IMG/VR virus record: IMGVR_UViG_3300033233_000001
Coordinates: 62,001-126,000 of that record
Direction: 5' to 3' (one strand)
Length of the DNA stretch: 64,000 nt
Source of the DNA: a virus
Shown: in pieces, positions 39,307-47,894 of the stretch
Layout of the letters: each line of letters begins with the position of its first letter
Position numbering within the stretch: position 1 is the first letter of the stretch
Program-made: the position numbers and the translations under genes
The notes under the pieces: generated by a model
Database searches by the model: none
What the model was told of the DNA's origin: nothing
The model's input: only the letters and a program-made list of their open reading frames with translations

Positions 39307-42036
39307 GTGGCGACGAGCGGCCTGGTGTACGCTCCGGCGATGGCACACGGAGAGAACGAGGGCGAAGGCGGCGGCGGCGGGTGGGAGCATGCGGTTAGCA
39401 CTAGGCTGCTGGCCAGTCACTGCGTGTTCTGTCATCGACCGCTAAGAGATCCGGAAAGCGTCGAGAGGGGCATTGGCCCAGAGTGTGCCGGCAAGCACTG
39501 GGCACCTGCGGTCATGCCTACGAGCCTTGATGTGGCCACGGCAGAGAAGGCCATGCGAATGGCGCCCGAGGTGCTCCGCGCGGCCTGGGAGCGCGTAGGC
39601 GGCAGCGTAGACGACGAGGGTGCGGACTGGCGGCAGAGCGCAGAGATCCGTCGGCAGATGCTCTCGCTCGGCCTGCACTACGGCGCGCTCGCCGTCTCGT
39701 TCGGCGCGTCCGAAGCCAGCGTTGTGGCGCTCAAGGTCGACAGCGCCAAGCAGTGCATCGCTGCCGTCCAGCAGTTTGCGCTCGCGGCCGGCTACACGGC
39801 GTGTGCGACGCGCCTCGTCGACAAGTACATGGCCCAGCTGGAAGAGGCCGCGACGAGCAAGGGCAAAGCCCTCGAAAAGATGATCGTGTTCCGGCGTGCC
39901 GCGCGCGAAGGATTCCTCGGCGTTCACACGCCCTTCAACGGAGCCGTCCAATGGCGCTCGTGGTGCGCAGCGAACCGCTCGATCTTCGTGCATCAGGAAT
40001 ACCGGCAAGAGGGCGAGGCGAAGTTGTACTTCCGGTACTTCGAGGAGAAGAAGCTCGGGTTCGTCGCCAACGCGCTCTCGGGCATCTTCGGCGATTGCCT
40101 TGTGCTCGATCCTGACGGCGGCTTCGTTGCGCTACCCAGCATGCACATCGAGCCCGAGGAGAAGGTCGCGGTCGCCGCGCCCACGCCGCCGGCCTCGAAG
40201 ATGGAAGCGACCGACGAGGTGGAGACCTACGCTGTGCCCGAAACGATCAAGCTCGGCGACCTCTTCAAGATGCCCGACGGCCGAGAACTTCCGATCCAGT
40301 ACATCGACCCCAAGCGCGGCTTCGTCGGCGTCGGCATGAGCGGCAAGGGCAAGTACGCGTTCTTCTCGTTCGAGGAGGTCAAGCAGATCTCCGGCAAGGA
40401 GGTCGCGAAAGACCTGTATACCGAGGTCGTGCGTCTCGCCGCTCAGGCGAAGGAGGTGCCGCCTCCGCCATTGCCGGCGCGCGCGACCAAGCGTGACCTA
40501 CCCGAGGGTCTGATGGAGCACCAGGTCACGGGCGTGCAGTTCATCGACGAGCACCACGGAAGGGCTTTGATCGCCGACGAAATGGGCCTCGGCAAGTCCG
40601 CAGAAGCCGCAGTCGCAACCGATCCTCCGGCGGTCGTTGTTTGCCCTGCGTCGCTCAAGGTGAACTGGCTTCGCGAGCTTGCGCGCTGGCGTCCGGATCT
40701 GACAACCAGTATCATCAGTGGCGGAAGCGACCCCGACCCGGTCCAGAAGAAGGCGGATGTCGTCATCATCAACTACGAGATCGTCGAGAAGCACCTCGAA
40801 TGGCTGAGGAAGCGCGGCAACGTCACGATTATCGCGGACGAGGCGCACTACCTCAAGAATCTCGACGTGCGCCGGAACAAGGAGACGGGGCTCTTCGAGC
40901 CGCTGACGAAGGTGAAGCGCACGGCGAGTTTCTACGAACTTCAGCGTGACGTGCCGAGACTCATCCTGATGACCGGGACCCCGATCTTGAACCGCGTTAA
41001 GGAACTGTTTCCGCACCTGCACATGGTGGACCCCAGTACATGGGACAGCGGATACAAGTTCTGCGTGCGTTACTGCGGCGGTCACTACGAGCGGTTCGGC
41101 CGGCGTGAGATCTTCATGTGCACGGGCCGTACGAACAGCGAGGAACTGCATCAGCGCGTGAATAACGTCTACATGCTTCGTCGCACCGCTGACGTGCTGA
41201 ACCTGCCGGAGAAGCGGCGCGGCAGCATGAGCGTGTCGCTCGACGCGAAGGCCACGCAGAAGTACGAGCGCCAGGTTCGTGAGTTCCTTGCGTGGGTCGA
41301 GGACAACGGCGGCCCCGAAGCGGTCATGCGCGCGATGCGCGCCGAAGTTCTTGTCCAGATGAACAAGCTCAGGGAGACCGCTGCGGAGGGCAAGGCGCCG
41401 GCTGCGGTTGAGTGGATCGAGAATCACTGGACTAGCACAGGGCGACCGCTGGTCGTGATGGGGACCCACCGCATCGCATTCGAGCACATGATGAAGGGCG
41501 TCGACGAGCTAAACGAGACACACGCGAAGCAGGTCGCTGCCGGCGAGACGCCGGACATGCAGGCGCCGCTTCGGTACAGCAAGGTCGTGGGCGGCATGGG
41601 CGAGCGCGAGCGCCAAGCGGCGATCGACGACTTTCAGGCCGGCAACATCGACCTGATCTTCTACTCAATCGCGTTGGCGACGGGCACGACGCTCACGCGC
41701 GCGCAGGACATGCTCTTCATCGAGCGCGCATGGCGGCCTGGCGATCTGGCTCAGGCCGAGGCGCGCATCTACCGCAAGGGTCAGAAGAACCAGTGCATGA
41801 TCACCTACCTCGATGCCGAGGGCACGATCGACGGTAAGATCGCAATGCTCCTCAAGGACAAGATCGGCTCGGCGAGCGCAGTCATCGAGGGCGTGAACCT
41901 CAACGATGAGCAGGCCTCCGAGATGGTCTTCGGTGAACTCTTCAACATCGGCGGCGTGAAGAAGAACACCGGCGGGGAGCCAGAGGACACGCTGGAGCAG
42001 ATCGCAGACAGCTGGTTCAGTCCGCTGCCGGTATGA
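39307..42036 (+). CDS. DUF6011-SNF2 family helicase/ATPase
   Basis: 909 aa from GTG 39307; ATG 39340 is equally possible. Residues about 36-60, CVFCHRPLRDPESVERGIGP, are a DUF6011-type zinc motif. SNF2 core: LIADEMGLGKSAEAAV (Walker A, about 423), IIADEAHYLKN (DEAH, about 509), LMTGTPILNR, then the C-terminal helicase lobe with LATGTTLTRAQDMLFIERAW and QAEARIYRKGQKNQCMITYL (motif VI). Likely remodels or translocates on DNA during replication, repair or anti-host functions. Confidence 0.9.
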   Translation: MATSGLVYAPAMAHGENEGEGGGGGWEHAVSTRLLASHCVFCHRPLRDPESVERGIGPECAGKHWAPAVMPTSLDVATAEKAMRMAPEVLRAAWERVGGSVDDEGADWRQSAEIRRQMLSLGLHYGALAVSFGASEASVVALKVDSAKQCIAAVQQFALAAGYTACATRLVDKYMAQLEEAATSKGKALEKMIVFRRAAREGFLGVHTPFNGAVQWRSWCAANRSIFVHQEYRQEGEAKLYFRYFEEKKLGFVANALSGIFGDCLVLDPDGGFVALPSMHIEPEEKVAVAAPTPPASKMEATDEVETYAVPETIKLGDLFKMPDGRELPIQYIDPKRGFVGVGMSGKGKYAFFSFEEVKQISGKEVAKDLYTEVVRLAAQAKEVPPPPLPARATKRDLPEGLMEHQVTGVQFIDEHHGRALIADEMGLGKSAEAAVATDPPAVVVCPASLKVNWLRELARWRPDLTTSIISGGSDPDPVQKKADVVIINYEIVEKHLEWLRKRGNVTIIADEAHYLKNLDVRRNKETGLFEPLTKVKRTASFYELQRDVPRLILMTGTPILNRVKELFPHLHMVDPSTWDSGYKFCVRYCGGHYERFGRREIFMCTGRTNSEELHQRVNNVYMLRRTADVLNLPEKRRGSMSVSLDAKATQKYERQVREFLAWVEDNGGPEAVMRAMRAEVLVQMNKLRETAAEGKAPAAVEWIENHWTSTGRPLVVMGTHRIAFEHMMKGVDELNETHAKQVAAGETPDMQAPLRYSKVVGGMGERERQAAIDDFQAGNIDLIFYSIALATGTTLTRAQDMLFIERAWRPGDLAQAEARIYRKGQKNQCMITYLDAEGTIDGKIAMLLKDKIGSASAVIEGVNLNDEQASEMVFGELFNIGGVKKNTGGEPEDTLEQIADSWFSPLPV

Positions 42037-42305
42037 CGACCCGGCCCGCAATCGGAGCCCCGCCGACCGACTACGCGATCTACGCGCTCGTCCGCGGCGA
42101 GCCGCGTGCGCTACAGCGTGTCGCCGGCCTGACGCTCGTGCGCGCGTGTCTCATCGCGCCGGGTCTCTATGTGGCTGGCATCCGTGGACGGAAGCTGGTG
42201 ACGCAGTCGCTGGCGGCAAGCGTCGGCGTGAGCGCACTGTTGACTGCGTGGTACGCGCTGCGAGCGCGCGACGCGGTTACTGTTCCGGGGCCGGCGGCGG
42301 GATAG
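42033..42305 (+). CDS. Small membrane protein, 90 aa
   Basis: ATG overlaps the SNF2 stop. Two hydrophobic stretches (LTLVRACLIAPGLYVAGI; SLAASVGVSALLTAWYAL). Converges with and overlaps 42277-42894 by 29 bp. Unknown. Confidence 0.5.
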   Translation: MTTRPAIGAPPTDYAIYALVRGEPRALQRVAGLTLVRACLIAPGLYVAGIRGRKLVTQSLAASVGVSALLTAWYALRARDAVTVPGPAAG

Positions 42306-42894
42306 GCCGCAAGATCGCGCGCAGTCCGGGCGGCTGCCTCTGGATGTACGCAGCGAGCCTAGACAGGAACACCGGATGGTCGGGCGGCGTGTGCCGCGGG
42401 CTTGGAGCCTCGCGATCGCCGACCCACTCGTGAAGGCCGTTCTTGTTCCATTCGCGCACGGCGTCCTCGATGGCGCCGGAGGCGTTCTTTGCGCATAGCT
42501 TTCCATCGTGGCCGCGGTAGACGCGACAGACGAGCGACATGTCCTCGTCGTCGAGCAGTCGTAGCTCGACGTGACCGTCCTCCGGCGTGATGCCGCGCTC
42601 GATAGCCCACACGCGCCAGGCGCCGAGGATCGCAGTCAAGCGTCCGGCGTCCTCCTCACGTGCTGGCCACTCGCCGGTGAGAACGTGCAGCGCCTGGATA
42701 GAGAGCCATGGCGCGACGCCGTGGCCCTGCTTGCCGGGCTCGGTAATCGCGTACACGAGCGTCGGGATGAGCGCTGGTCCTCGTGCGATTACGGCCTTGA
42801 ACTCCGGGTCGGCGAAGTGACGTGAGTGGCCCGAGAAGTGCGCGTAGCGGTCGTCGACCTTGCGGAGTAGTTCGAGCGCGCCGTGATCGATCAT
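42277..42894 (-). CDS. Hypothetical protein, 205 aa
   Basis: MIDHGALELLRKVDDRYAHF, FKAVIARGPALIPTLVYAIT, then MSLVCRVYRGHDGKLCAKNA and a Pro-rich end. Soluble; unknown. Confidence 0.6.
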   Translation of the reverse strand: MIDHGALELLRKVDDRYAHFSGHSRHFADPEFKAVIARGPALIPTLVYAITEPGKQGHGVAPWLSIQALHVLTGEWPAREEDAGRLTAILGAWRVWAIERGITPEDGHVELRLLDDEDMSLVCRVYRGHDGKLCAKNASGAIEDAVREWNKNGLHEWVGDREAPSPRHTPPDHPVFLSRLAAYIQRQPPGLRAILRPIPPPAPEQ

Positions 42895-43310
42895 CGCTGC
42901 CTCTTGGCGTCTTCGAGTTCCTGCCGTGCTGTGTCGACGCGCGTGCGCGCGTGCTCGATCGTCGTCGTCGGAAGCTGGACGCCGGCATGCTGGCGTTCGA
43001 GGAGTTTGGCGAGGATGTGTTCGGCCTCGTGGAGTCTGAGGGCTGCCGCGTGCGCCGGGGATCGTGCCTGCCGTTGTTCTGGAACTCGGTATCCGCCATC
43101 AGTCACGAGCGTTGCGGCCGTCAGGTGCCACCCGCGGCACTGACTGCATCCGTACGCGCGAAGGCCATGCTCTTTTGCGCGTCGAAGAGCGTCGTGCTCG
43201 TCGGAGAACCGGACTTTGCTCGCGCATCCGTGCCACGAGGCGCCGCCGGAACTGTTGCCAGATCCTCGTCGCGCACGACCTGCGCGGCATCGCGTGATGT
43301 GGTCTCGCAT
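42891..43310 (-). CDS. Small zinc-finger-like protein, 139 aa
   Basis: KVRFSDEHDALRRAKEHGLR-AYGCSQCRGWHLTA matches the common short phage/bacterial motif K-x-R-[YF]-x9-A...CxxC-x-x-WHLT. C-terminal coiled coil. Probably zinc-binding; role unknown. Confidence 0.65.
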   Translation of the reverse strand: MRDHITRCRAGRARRGSGNSSGGASWHGCASKVRFSDEHDALRRAKEHGLRAYGCSQCRGWHLTAATLVTDGGYRVPEQRQARSPAHAAALRLHEAEHILAKLLERQHAGVQLPTTTIEHARTRVDTARQELEDAKRQR

Positions 43311-43334
43311 TGGACCCTCGTGGCGAGCGTGTGG

Positions 43335-43727
43335 CTAGCGTCCTTTTCTAGTGGATTCGACCAGCGCTTGCAAGCGTTGGTCGAGATCGGCTGCTGCGGT
43401 CGCGTTTGTCTGGAGAACAGCCGGAGCGAGCGTCGGCGCGACCTTCTTGGCCGTCGACCGCGTCGTCGGCGCTGGCACCGGCTCGACGTAGATGCCCTCG
43501 TCCCGCTCGACCGCGCGGAGGCACACCGGGCACTCCGGCCGCCGTCGCTCGTAGCCGCGCGTGAAAGGAGCCCAGAGCGCGCAGATGGTCCAGGCTCCGC
43601 CGAGATGGACGGCGGGCGGCGACGCCTGTTCCTGAGTCGCGTGCCAGTCGTCTTCGAGGCGGACGCACTGGTAATCGACCGGCATACCGGGGACGCGCTG
43701 CGGCGCGACCGACTGACGACGCGTCAC
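43335..43727 (-). CDS. Hypothetical protein with CPVC motif, 130 aa
   Basis: GTG 43727 overlaps the upstream TGA. VDYQCVRLEDDWHATQEQ, TICALWAPFTRGYERRRP-ECPVCLRAV. Unknown. Confidence 0.55.
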   Translation of the reverse strand: MTRRQSVAPQRVPGMPVDYQCVRLEDDWHATQEQASPPAVHLGGAWTICALWAPFTRGYERRRPECPVCLRAVERDEGIYVEPVPAPTTRSTAKKVAPTLAPAVLQTNATAAADLDQRLQALVESTRKGR

Positions 43728-44089
43728 GCTCCGTCGTCCACCGCGACCGCTTCGGCTCGCGGCCCAGAGCCGTACCTGTGGTAGCGCTCGCCGTCCCGGT
43801 AGTGTCGAAGCGCCTGCTCCTCTTCCTTGGTGGGCGGCCGGTAGCGCGCGGGCTTGATGATGTGCTCGTGCCCGAGGTTGCAGGTCTCGGTCACCTCGAC
43901 TTCGATCACCAGCGACGAGAAGTCGAGGATGATGCCGTCCGACTCGCAGTTGGTGTCGTCTACCGAGTTGCACCAGGCCGGCTCTTCGTTGCAGATGCTA
44001 CAGCGCTCGTCACTATTCCCGTAGCTCTCTGGCCGGTCGAACTGGTGGCCGTTCGTGCAGAGGAACTGGTTGCGGCCTTCGTAGGACAT
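43724..44089 (-). CDS. Cys-rich phage-type protein, 121 aa
   Basis: MSYEGRNQFLCTNGHQFDRP and RCSICNEEPAWCNSVDDTN form a plausible zinc site. C-terminal KPARYRPPTKEEEQALRHYR. SD AAGGAGAACACC before ATG. Resembles small phage proteins of unknown role. Confidence 0.65.
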   Translation of the reverse strand: MSYEGRNQFLCTNGHQFDRPESYGNSDERCSICNEEPAWCNSVDDTNCESDGIILDFSSLVIEVEVTETCNLGHEHIIKPARYRPPTKEEEQALRHYRDGERYHRYGSGPRAEAVAVDDGA

Positions 44090-44106
44090 CGGTGTTCTCC
44101 TTAGGG

Positions 44107-44496
44107 TTAGCTCCACGTCACGCGGACTCGCCACAGGTCCCAAGTGTCCATGCCATCCTTCTCGGCCCAGCACTCGTACACGGCGTGCAGACCGTCGATC
44201 TCGTTGATCACTTCGGCGGTGGTTTCGCTTATCGGATGGTTGTCGCCGTCAAGATCGCCGTCAAGATCGATGTGATCTTGGCCGCGTGAGATCGCCTCCT
44301 CGATCTTGGCGAAGAACCACGGGGCGATGATCTTCTCACGTTCGCAGCGTAGCACGTTTGCCCGCCGCGCCTCGGCTTGCCGCCGTAGATGCTGCACCTC
44401 TTCTTCGCGTCGCCGAAGCTCTTCGCGACTCGGCTTCGCATTTCGCCTGGCGGTTCCAGACGCGATTGCAGCTTTGACTCGGGGATCGATCGGCAT
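44107..44496 (-). CDS. Hypothetical protein, 129 aa
   Basis: Start 44496 overlaps the DUF3846 stop (TGATG). Long N-terminal coiled coil (EELRRREEEVQHLRRQAEAR), a short tandem DGDLDGD encoded by a 12-bp repeat, and a C-terminal EVINEIDGLHAVYECWAEKD. Unknown. Confidence 0.55.
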   Translation of the reverse strand: MPIDPRVKAAIASGTARRNAKPSREELRRREEEVQHLRRQAEARRANVLRCEREKIIAPWFFAKIEEAISRGQDHIDLDGDLDGDNHPISETTAEVINEIDGLHAVYECWAEKDGMDTWDLWRVRVTWS

Positions 44497-44786
44497 CACA
44501 CGCTCCACTCGTCGAGCTTGCGCATCTCGTCGCGACTGAAGAAGATCGCGGTGCCGGCGATGACTTCCGGCCGGCGCTTGAGCACGGTGAGCGCGGAGGC
44601 GGCCTCGTTGATCGGCTGCTCCTTGAGCTTGCCTTCCTCGTCGACCATGAGCGCGCTGCCGTCGGTGAACGTGAAGAACTCGATGTAGCCGCCGCCGATC
44701 ATCGCACGCAGGCCTTCGAGGGAGCAGTCTCCGGCGGTAAGCGTGAACACGTCGGTCGGGCCGTTGGTTGGGATCTTGGTTGCCAT
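44496..44786 (-). CDS. DUF3846-like protein, 96 aa
   Basis: SLEGLRAMIGGGYIEFFTFT-DGSALMVDEEGKLKEQPINE and EVIAGTAIFFS match the DUF3846 outline (L..IGGyIE, v.EeGKLk.lp.N, D.I.G.a). Widespread in phages and mobile elements; function not established. Confidence 0.7.
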   Translation of the reverse strand: MATKIPTNGPTDVFTLTAGDCSLEGLRAMIGGGYIEFFTFTDGSALMVDEEGKLKEQPINEAASALTVLKRRPEVIAGTAIFFSRDEMRKLDEWSV

Positions 44787-44789
44787 CGG

Positions 44790-45149
44790 CTACTCCTTCT
44801 CTTCGACCCGCCGCAGCAGCGTCTTCGTCTCGTCGGCGATCTCGATCGTCCTCGTCAGCGCCGAGCGCATCGCATCGTGCTCGGAAACGACGAGTTTGAC
44901 CTCCTCGAACACGTCGCGCGGCTCTGCCTTGCCGACGACGTAGGCGATCGCGGCGAACGCCCCGAGACGTTCCCTGAGGCCCGTGAACGCCTTGTCGAGT
45001 CGCTCAACGTTGCGCGTCAGGGTGGAGACGCTCTCGCTCATGTCGGGTCCAGAGATGCCGCGCTCCGCGTACACCTTGATGGTTTCGGCGCTCGACATGA
45101 GCGCCTGCATCGCCTGCCGAGCGTCGTCGTGCCAGTCGGGAACGCTCAC
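44790..45149 (-). CDS. Helical hypothetical protein, 119 aa
   Basis: GTG 45149 overlaps the upstream TGA. MSVPDWHDDARQAMQALMSS then heptad-like helices (VSTLTRNVERLDKAFTGLRE). Possibly structural or chaperone-like. Unknown. Confidence 0.55.
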   Translation of the reverse strand: MSVPDWHDDARQAMQALMSSAETIKVYAERGISGPDMSESVSTLTRNVERLDKAFTGLRERLGAFAAIAYVVGKAEPRDVFEEVKLVVSEHDAMRSALTRTIEIADETKTLLRRVEEKE

Positions 45150-45475
45150 GGCGACACCTTCGTAGTCCCGCCACATCGAGTGCACGTCTCCCAACCGCGT
45201 CCCCATCCCACGAAGATGCAGCCAGTGACGCACGCGGGGCACTCGATCATGGACGGCGGCACCGTCGGAACCGGCACCGTCGGAACCGGCCCGACGCGTC
45301 GGAGGATCTCGTCGACAGCAGCGGTTTCGATCAGCGTCAGGCGCTGGCCCTCGTAGCCGTGACGCTTCGTCTCGTCGACGACCTCCTGCGCGAAGCGCTG
45401 CGCCCACTCCCGGGTGTCGGGTGTCACGGTCTGGACCTCCTCTGCGAACGCTGGACCCTGTCCCGGTTTGCTCAC
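45146..45475 (-). CDS. Zinc-ribbon protein, 109 aa
   Basis: Helical N-terminus, a VPTVPVPTVP tandem (two 15-bp repeats), then CPACVTGC...CTRCGG, a DnaJ-like CxxC pair. Coupled (GTGA) both sides. Confidence 0.55.
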   Translation of the reverse strand: MSKPGQGPAFAEEVQTVTPDTREWAQRFAQEVVDETKRHGYEGQRLTLIETAAVDEILRRVGPVPTVPVPTVPPSMIECPACVTGCIFVGWGRGWETCTRCGGTTKVSP

Positions 45476-45831
45476 GGCTTCCGCGCCTTCCGCCGCTTCT
45501 TGTTCGCGGCCCTCCGCTTTCGGTCGTTCACGGCGCTCCTCGCGTGCGCCGCCTCCGCGACCTTGCGTAGAGCACGTACCTCGGCGACGGCGGCGTTCGC
45601 TACGGCATTTCCGGCTGACCGCGATATCGAGGTCACGCGGTCAAGCGCTTCGCGGGCCTCGTCGCGCTCGCGCTCGACCTCGCGCAGCGCACGCACCTCG
45701 GCACAGAGGACCGCGATGTCGGCTTTCGCGTCCATGTGGTCCACGAGCAGCCGCTTCATTCCGAGTTCGCCGTTGTCGTAGGCAACCGGCCTGCGCCAAC
45801 GCGTCTCGGTTGCATCGAGATTGCAGCGCAC
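45472..45831 (-). CDS. Coiled-coil protein with basic tail, 119 aa
   Basis: GTG 45831. LCAEVRALREVERERDEARE and AEVRALRKVAEAAHARSAVN show a repeated EVRALR segment; tail RKRRAANKKRRKARKP. Unknown. Confidence 0.5.
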   Translation of the reverse strand: MRCNLDATETRWRRPVAYDNGELGMKRLLVDHMDAKADIAVLCAEVRALREVERERDEAREALDRVTSISRSAGNAVANAAVAEVRALRKVAEAAHARSAVNDRKRRAANKKRRKARKP

Positions 45832-45833
45832 GG

Positions 45834-46184
45834 CTACTTCTTGCCCTTCTTCGGGCTCTTCGGCTGCGCAGCGGCCTCCGACGGCAGCATGACCTTCGTG
45901 ACGACCTTGGCCTTCTCGGTCGCCTTGGCCTGCGCTTCCTTGTCCGCGGCCGCCGCCAGGCGTTCGCGCTGGGCCTCTCCCGGCCGGCCATCGAGCAGCT
46001 TGAGCTTCTCGGAGGCGCTCAGCGCCGCCCAGGCGGCCTGCCGCTCGGTTGCCTCGCGGCGGAGACGGTCCTTGCGCTCGGCGAGCGACTCCTGCTTGAC
46101 GCTCGTGCTGAGCCAGGGGCGCGGCGAGTTCTGTTTGCGCTCGCGGGAGCCTTCGTAGGGGTTCGGACGATGGGGACGGGGCAT
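45834..46184 (-). CDS. Highly charged helical protein, 116 aa
   Basis: MPRPHRPNPYEGSRERKQNS followed by a Lys/Glu/Ala-rich helix ending SPKKGKK. GAGGAGG SD. TAG stop. Unknown. Confidence 0.55.
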   Translation of the reverse strand: MPRPHRPNPYEGSRERKQNSPRPWLSTSVKQESLAERKDRLRREATERQAAWAALSASEKLKLLDGRPGEAQRERLAAAADKEAQAKATEKAKVVTKVMLPSEAAAQPKSPKKGKK

Positions 46185-46393
46185 GGGACCTCCTCGCGAC
46201 CTGCCGGGCCGCGGTTCTCGGGTTCGTGGTTGGTGGTTCTAGGTCATGTCGACCCGAAGCGAACGAGCAGGCGCTGGCGTTCAATAGACACTGCCGGCGT
46301 CTCACGCATCGCGGTAGCACCACCGAAGTGATTGACCGCGCCGCCGCAGCTACGTGCTGCTCACTCGCTTCGAGTCGACATGTTCACTGCGAG

Positions 46394-46446
46394 ACGGTAG
46401 CACCGCGTGAAGCTGAGTCAACAACAAAACGCAGCACGGTCGGACA
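46394..46446 (-). promoter_or_regulatory. Promoter with upstream box in gap 46185-46448
   Basis: TTGACT (46421-46416), 16-bp spacer, TACCGT (46399-46394). Upstream GCTGCGTTTTGTTGTTG (46435-46419) is identical to the box at 32.5 kb; GGTCGGACA (46438-46446) is a partial operator. The rest of the ~260-bp gap is a long leader with no gene that I can support. Confidence 0.5.
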
Positions 46447-46448
46447 GG

Positions 46449-46850
46449 CTATTTCGTCGGCTCACGAATGAGATCGAAGGAGCCGCCGCTGCGCTCGGTC
46501 CACGCGTACAACCAGAACTTCGCGAGGTCCGTCGGGCTGCCGTCGAAGGCTGCTTCGCAGTGCCCGAGCGTCTTGAGCGCGCTGGGGACGGTGATGTCGG
46601 CGTTGCGCATGGCCCAGAAATCCTTGGTGTCCGGATCCCACTCGTCGGGATGGCACAAGGCCTCGATGCTGAAGATGTCTTTCTTGAGGAAGCCGTGGCT
46701 CTTCATGACGGGCGTCAGAGCGCGCAGGAGGTGGCTCCACTTCACCGCGACCTCTCGCTTGCCTCGCTTCCCCTTCATCGGCGCGCGCACGATGATCATC
46801 GGGCCCGGCGAGTACACGTGGAGATACGCGAACAGTGGCTTGTCGGTCAT
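46449..46850 (-). CDS. Hypothetical protein, 133 aa
   Basis: MTDKPLFAYLHVYSPGPMII, KWSHLLRALTPVMKSHGFLK, LKTLGHCEAAFDGSPTDLAK. Start overlaps the upstream stop. Last gene of the nucleotidyltransferase operon. Unknown. Confidence 0.6.
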   Translation of the reverse strand: MTDKPLFAYLHVYSPGPMIIVRAPMKGKRGKREVAVKWSHLLRALTPVMKSHGFLKKDIFSIEALCHPDEWDPDTKDFWAMRNADITVPSALKTLGHCEAAFDGSPTDLAKFWLYAWTERSGGSFDLIREPTK

Positions 46851-47191
46851 CAGTCGAGCTTCGGGTGTCGGACGTTCGTCGAGAAAATGCCGGGCCTGCA
46901 TACGCAAGCGCGGGCGCCGTGGTCATGGAAGCCATGAGCAAGCGTTTCGAGTGCACGCAGGGCAGCGGTCCGTCCATGAAGATCTTTCGCTGGCACGCCG
47001 ACGACGTCGACACGCGGAGTGCGCACGCTCTGCCGGCCGTAGTAGATCACGATCTGTCTCGGAGGCACGGTCGCACGAAGCTCGACGCCAGCTTGGCGGC
47101 AGAGGCTAGCGAGGGACATGCGTCGACCATCGACGCACGGCGGCTCCGCGCGAAAAAGCGGTCGTTCGATCAGTGGACGAAGCGGGATCAT
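46850..47191 (-). CDS. Hypothetical protein, 113 aa
   Basis: PPRQIVIYYGRQSVRTPRVD and ALRALETLAHGFHDHGARAC. The latter segment is familiar from small proteins in mobile elements, without known function. Sits between the nucleotidyltransferase and gene 46449-46850; could be a partner protein. Confidence 0.55.
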   Translation of the reverse strand: MIPLRPLIERPLFRAEPPCVDGRRMSLASLCRQAGVELRATVPPRQIVIYYGRQSVRTPRVDVVGVPAKDLHGRTAALRALETLAHGFHDHGARACVCRPGIFSTNVRHPKLD

Positions 47192-47889
47192 GGCCGCAGA
47201 GCTTTCCTGGCGCGTTCGACGAATACGCCGGCTTGTTGCTTCAACAGACTCGCGGTACGGAGATTCCCACCGGCAAGATCTGCGAAGGCAGCGGACCGAA
47301 GCACCCGATCCAGCAGTCCGATGTCTTGTTGCGTCCCTTGGATCACGACGTAGTGCGGTCTGGTGTTCTTGAGCAGCACCAGGAGCTTCGCGATGTCTCT
47401 CTGGTCTTTGAGACCGTGCTTCGATTCGCCGCGGTCTGCAAAGGCATCGAGCTTCAGGAGTAGTAGATGCTCCAGGCAGGCCACCCGCTTGCCCTGAATG
47501 TCGACTGCTCCCATGGCGAGATCTTCGTAGGCGATGCGCAGCCGATTCTTGCGCTCGACGTAGATGTCGACGTCAATGCCGCCGATGATCACCTGACTCT
47601 TCGATAGGGCGGCGTTGGTGGTTGCGTCATGCTCGTTGCGGATGGCGCTCCACGACGGCAGGTCGACGTACATATCAGCGTCGTGAGTGAATTCGACGGT
47701 GAAAATCGGTCCGGCAGCTGCTGCATGCAGAAAAACGGCAACGCCGCCGATGAGGATCGTTCCCTCCGGGTGTTCCTGCGTCAGTGTCTCGACCGCGGTC
47801 CAGACCTTCGCCCATGCCCGATCGGCAGCGGTTCGGCTCGTGCGCTTGCCTGGTCGGCGGCTCGTCCGCTTGCTGCCGCGCTTGGCCAC
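47188..47889 (-). CDS. AbiEii-like nucleotidyltransferase with KRTSR N-terminus
   Basis: 233 aa. After a basic MAKRGSKRTSRRPGKRTSRT, GTILIGGVAVFLHAAAAGPI is the GG-containing helix, EFTHDADMYVDLP the metal D-x-D, and CLEHLLLLKLDAFADRGESK-HGLKDQRDIAKLL the C-terminal block typical of AbiEii/DUF1814 NTases (K...R...D...L). Such enzymes act as toxins that modify tRNA. Here it could be a toxin-antitoxin or RNA-modifying enzyme; no AbiEi-like antitoxin recognised. Confidence 0.65.
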   Translation of the reverse strand: MAKRGSKRTSRRPGKRTSRTAADRAWAKVWTAVETLTQEHPEGTILIGGVAVFLHAAAAGPIFTVEFTHDADMYVDLPSWSAIRNEHDATTNAALSKSQVIIGGIDVDIYVERKNRLRIAYEDLAMGAVDIQGKRVACLEHLLLLKLDAFADRGESKHGLKDQRDIAKLLVLLKNTRPHYVVIQGTQQDIGLLDRVLRSAAFADLAGGNLRTASLLKQQAGVFVERARKALRP

Positions 47890-47894
47890 GGCGC

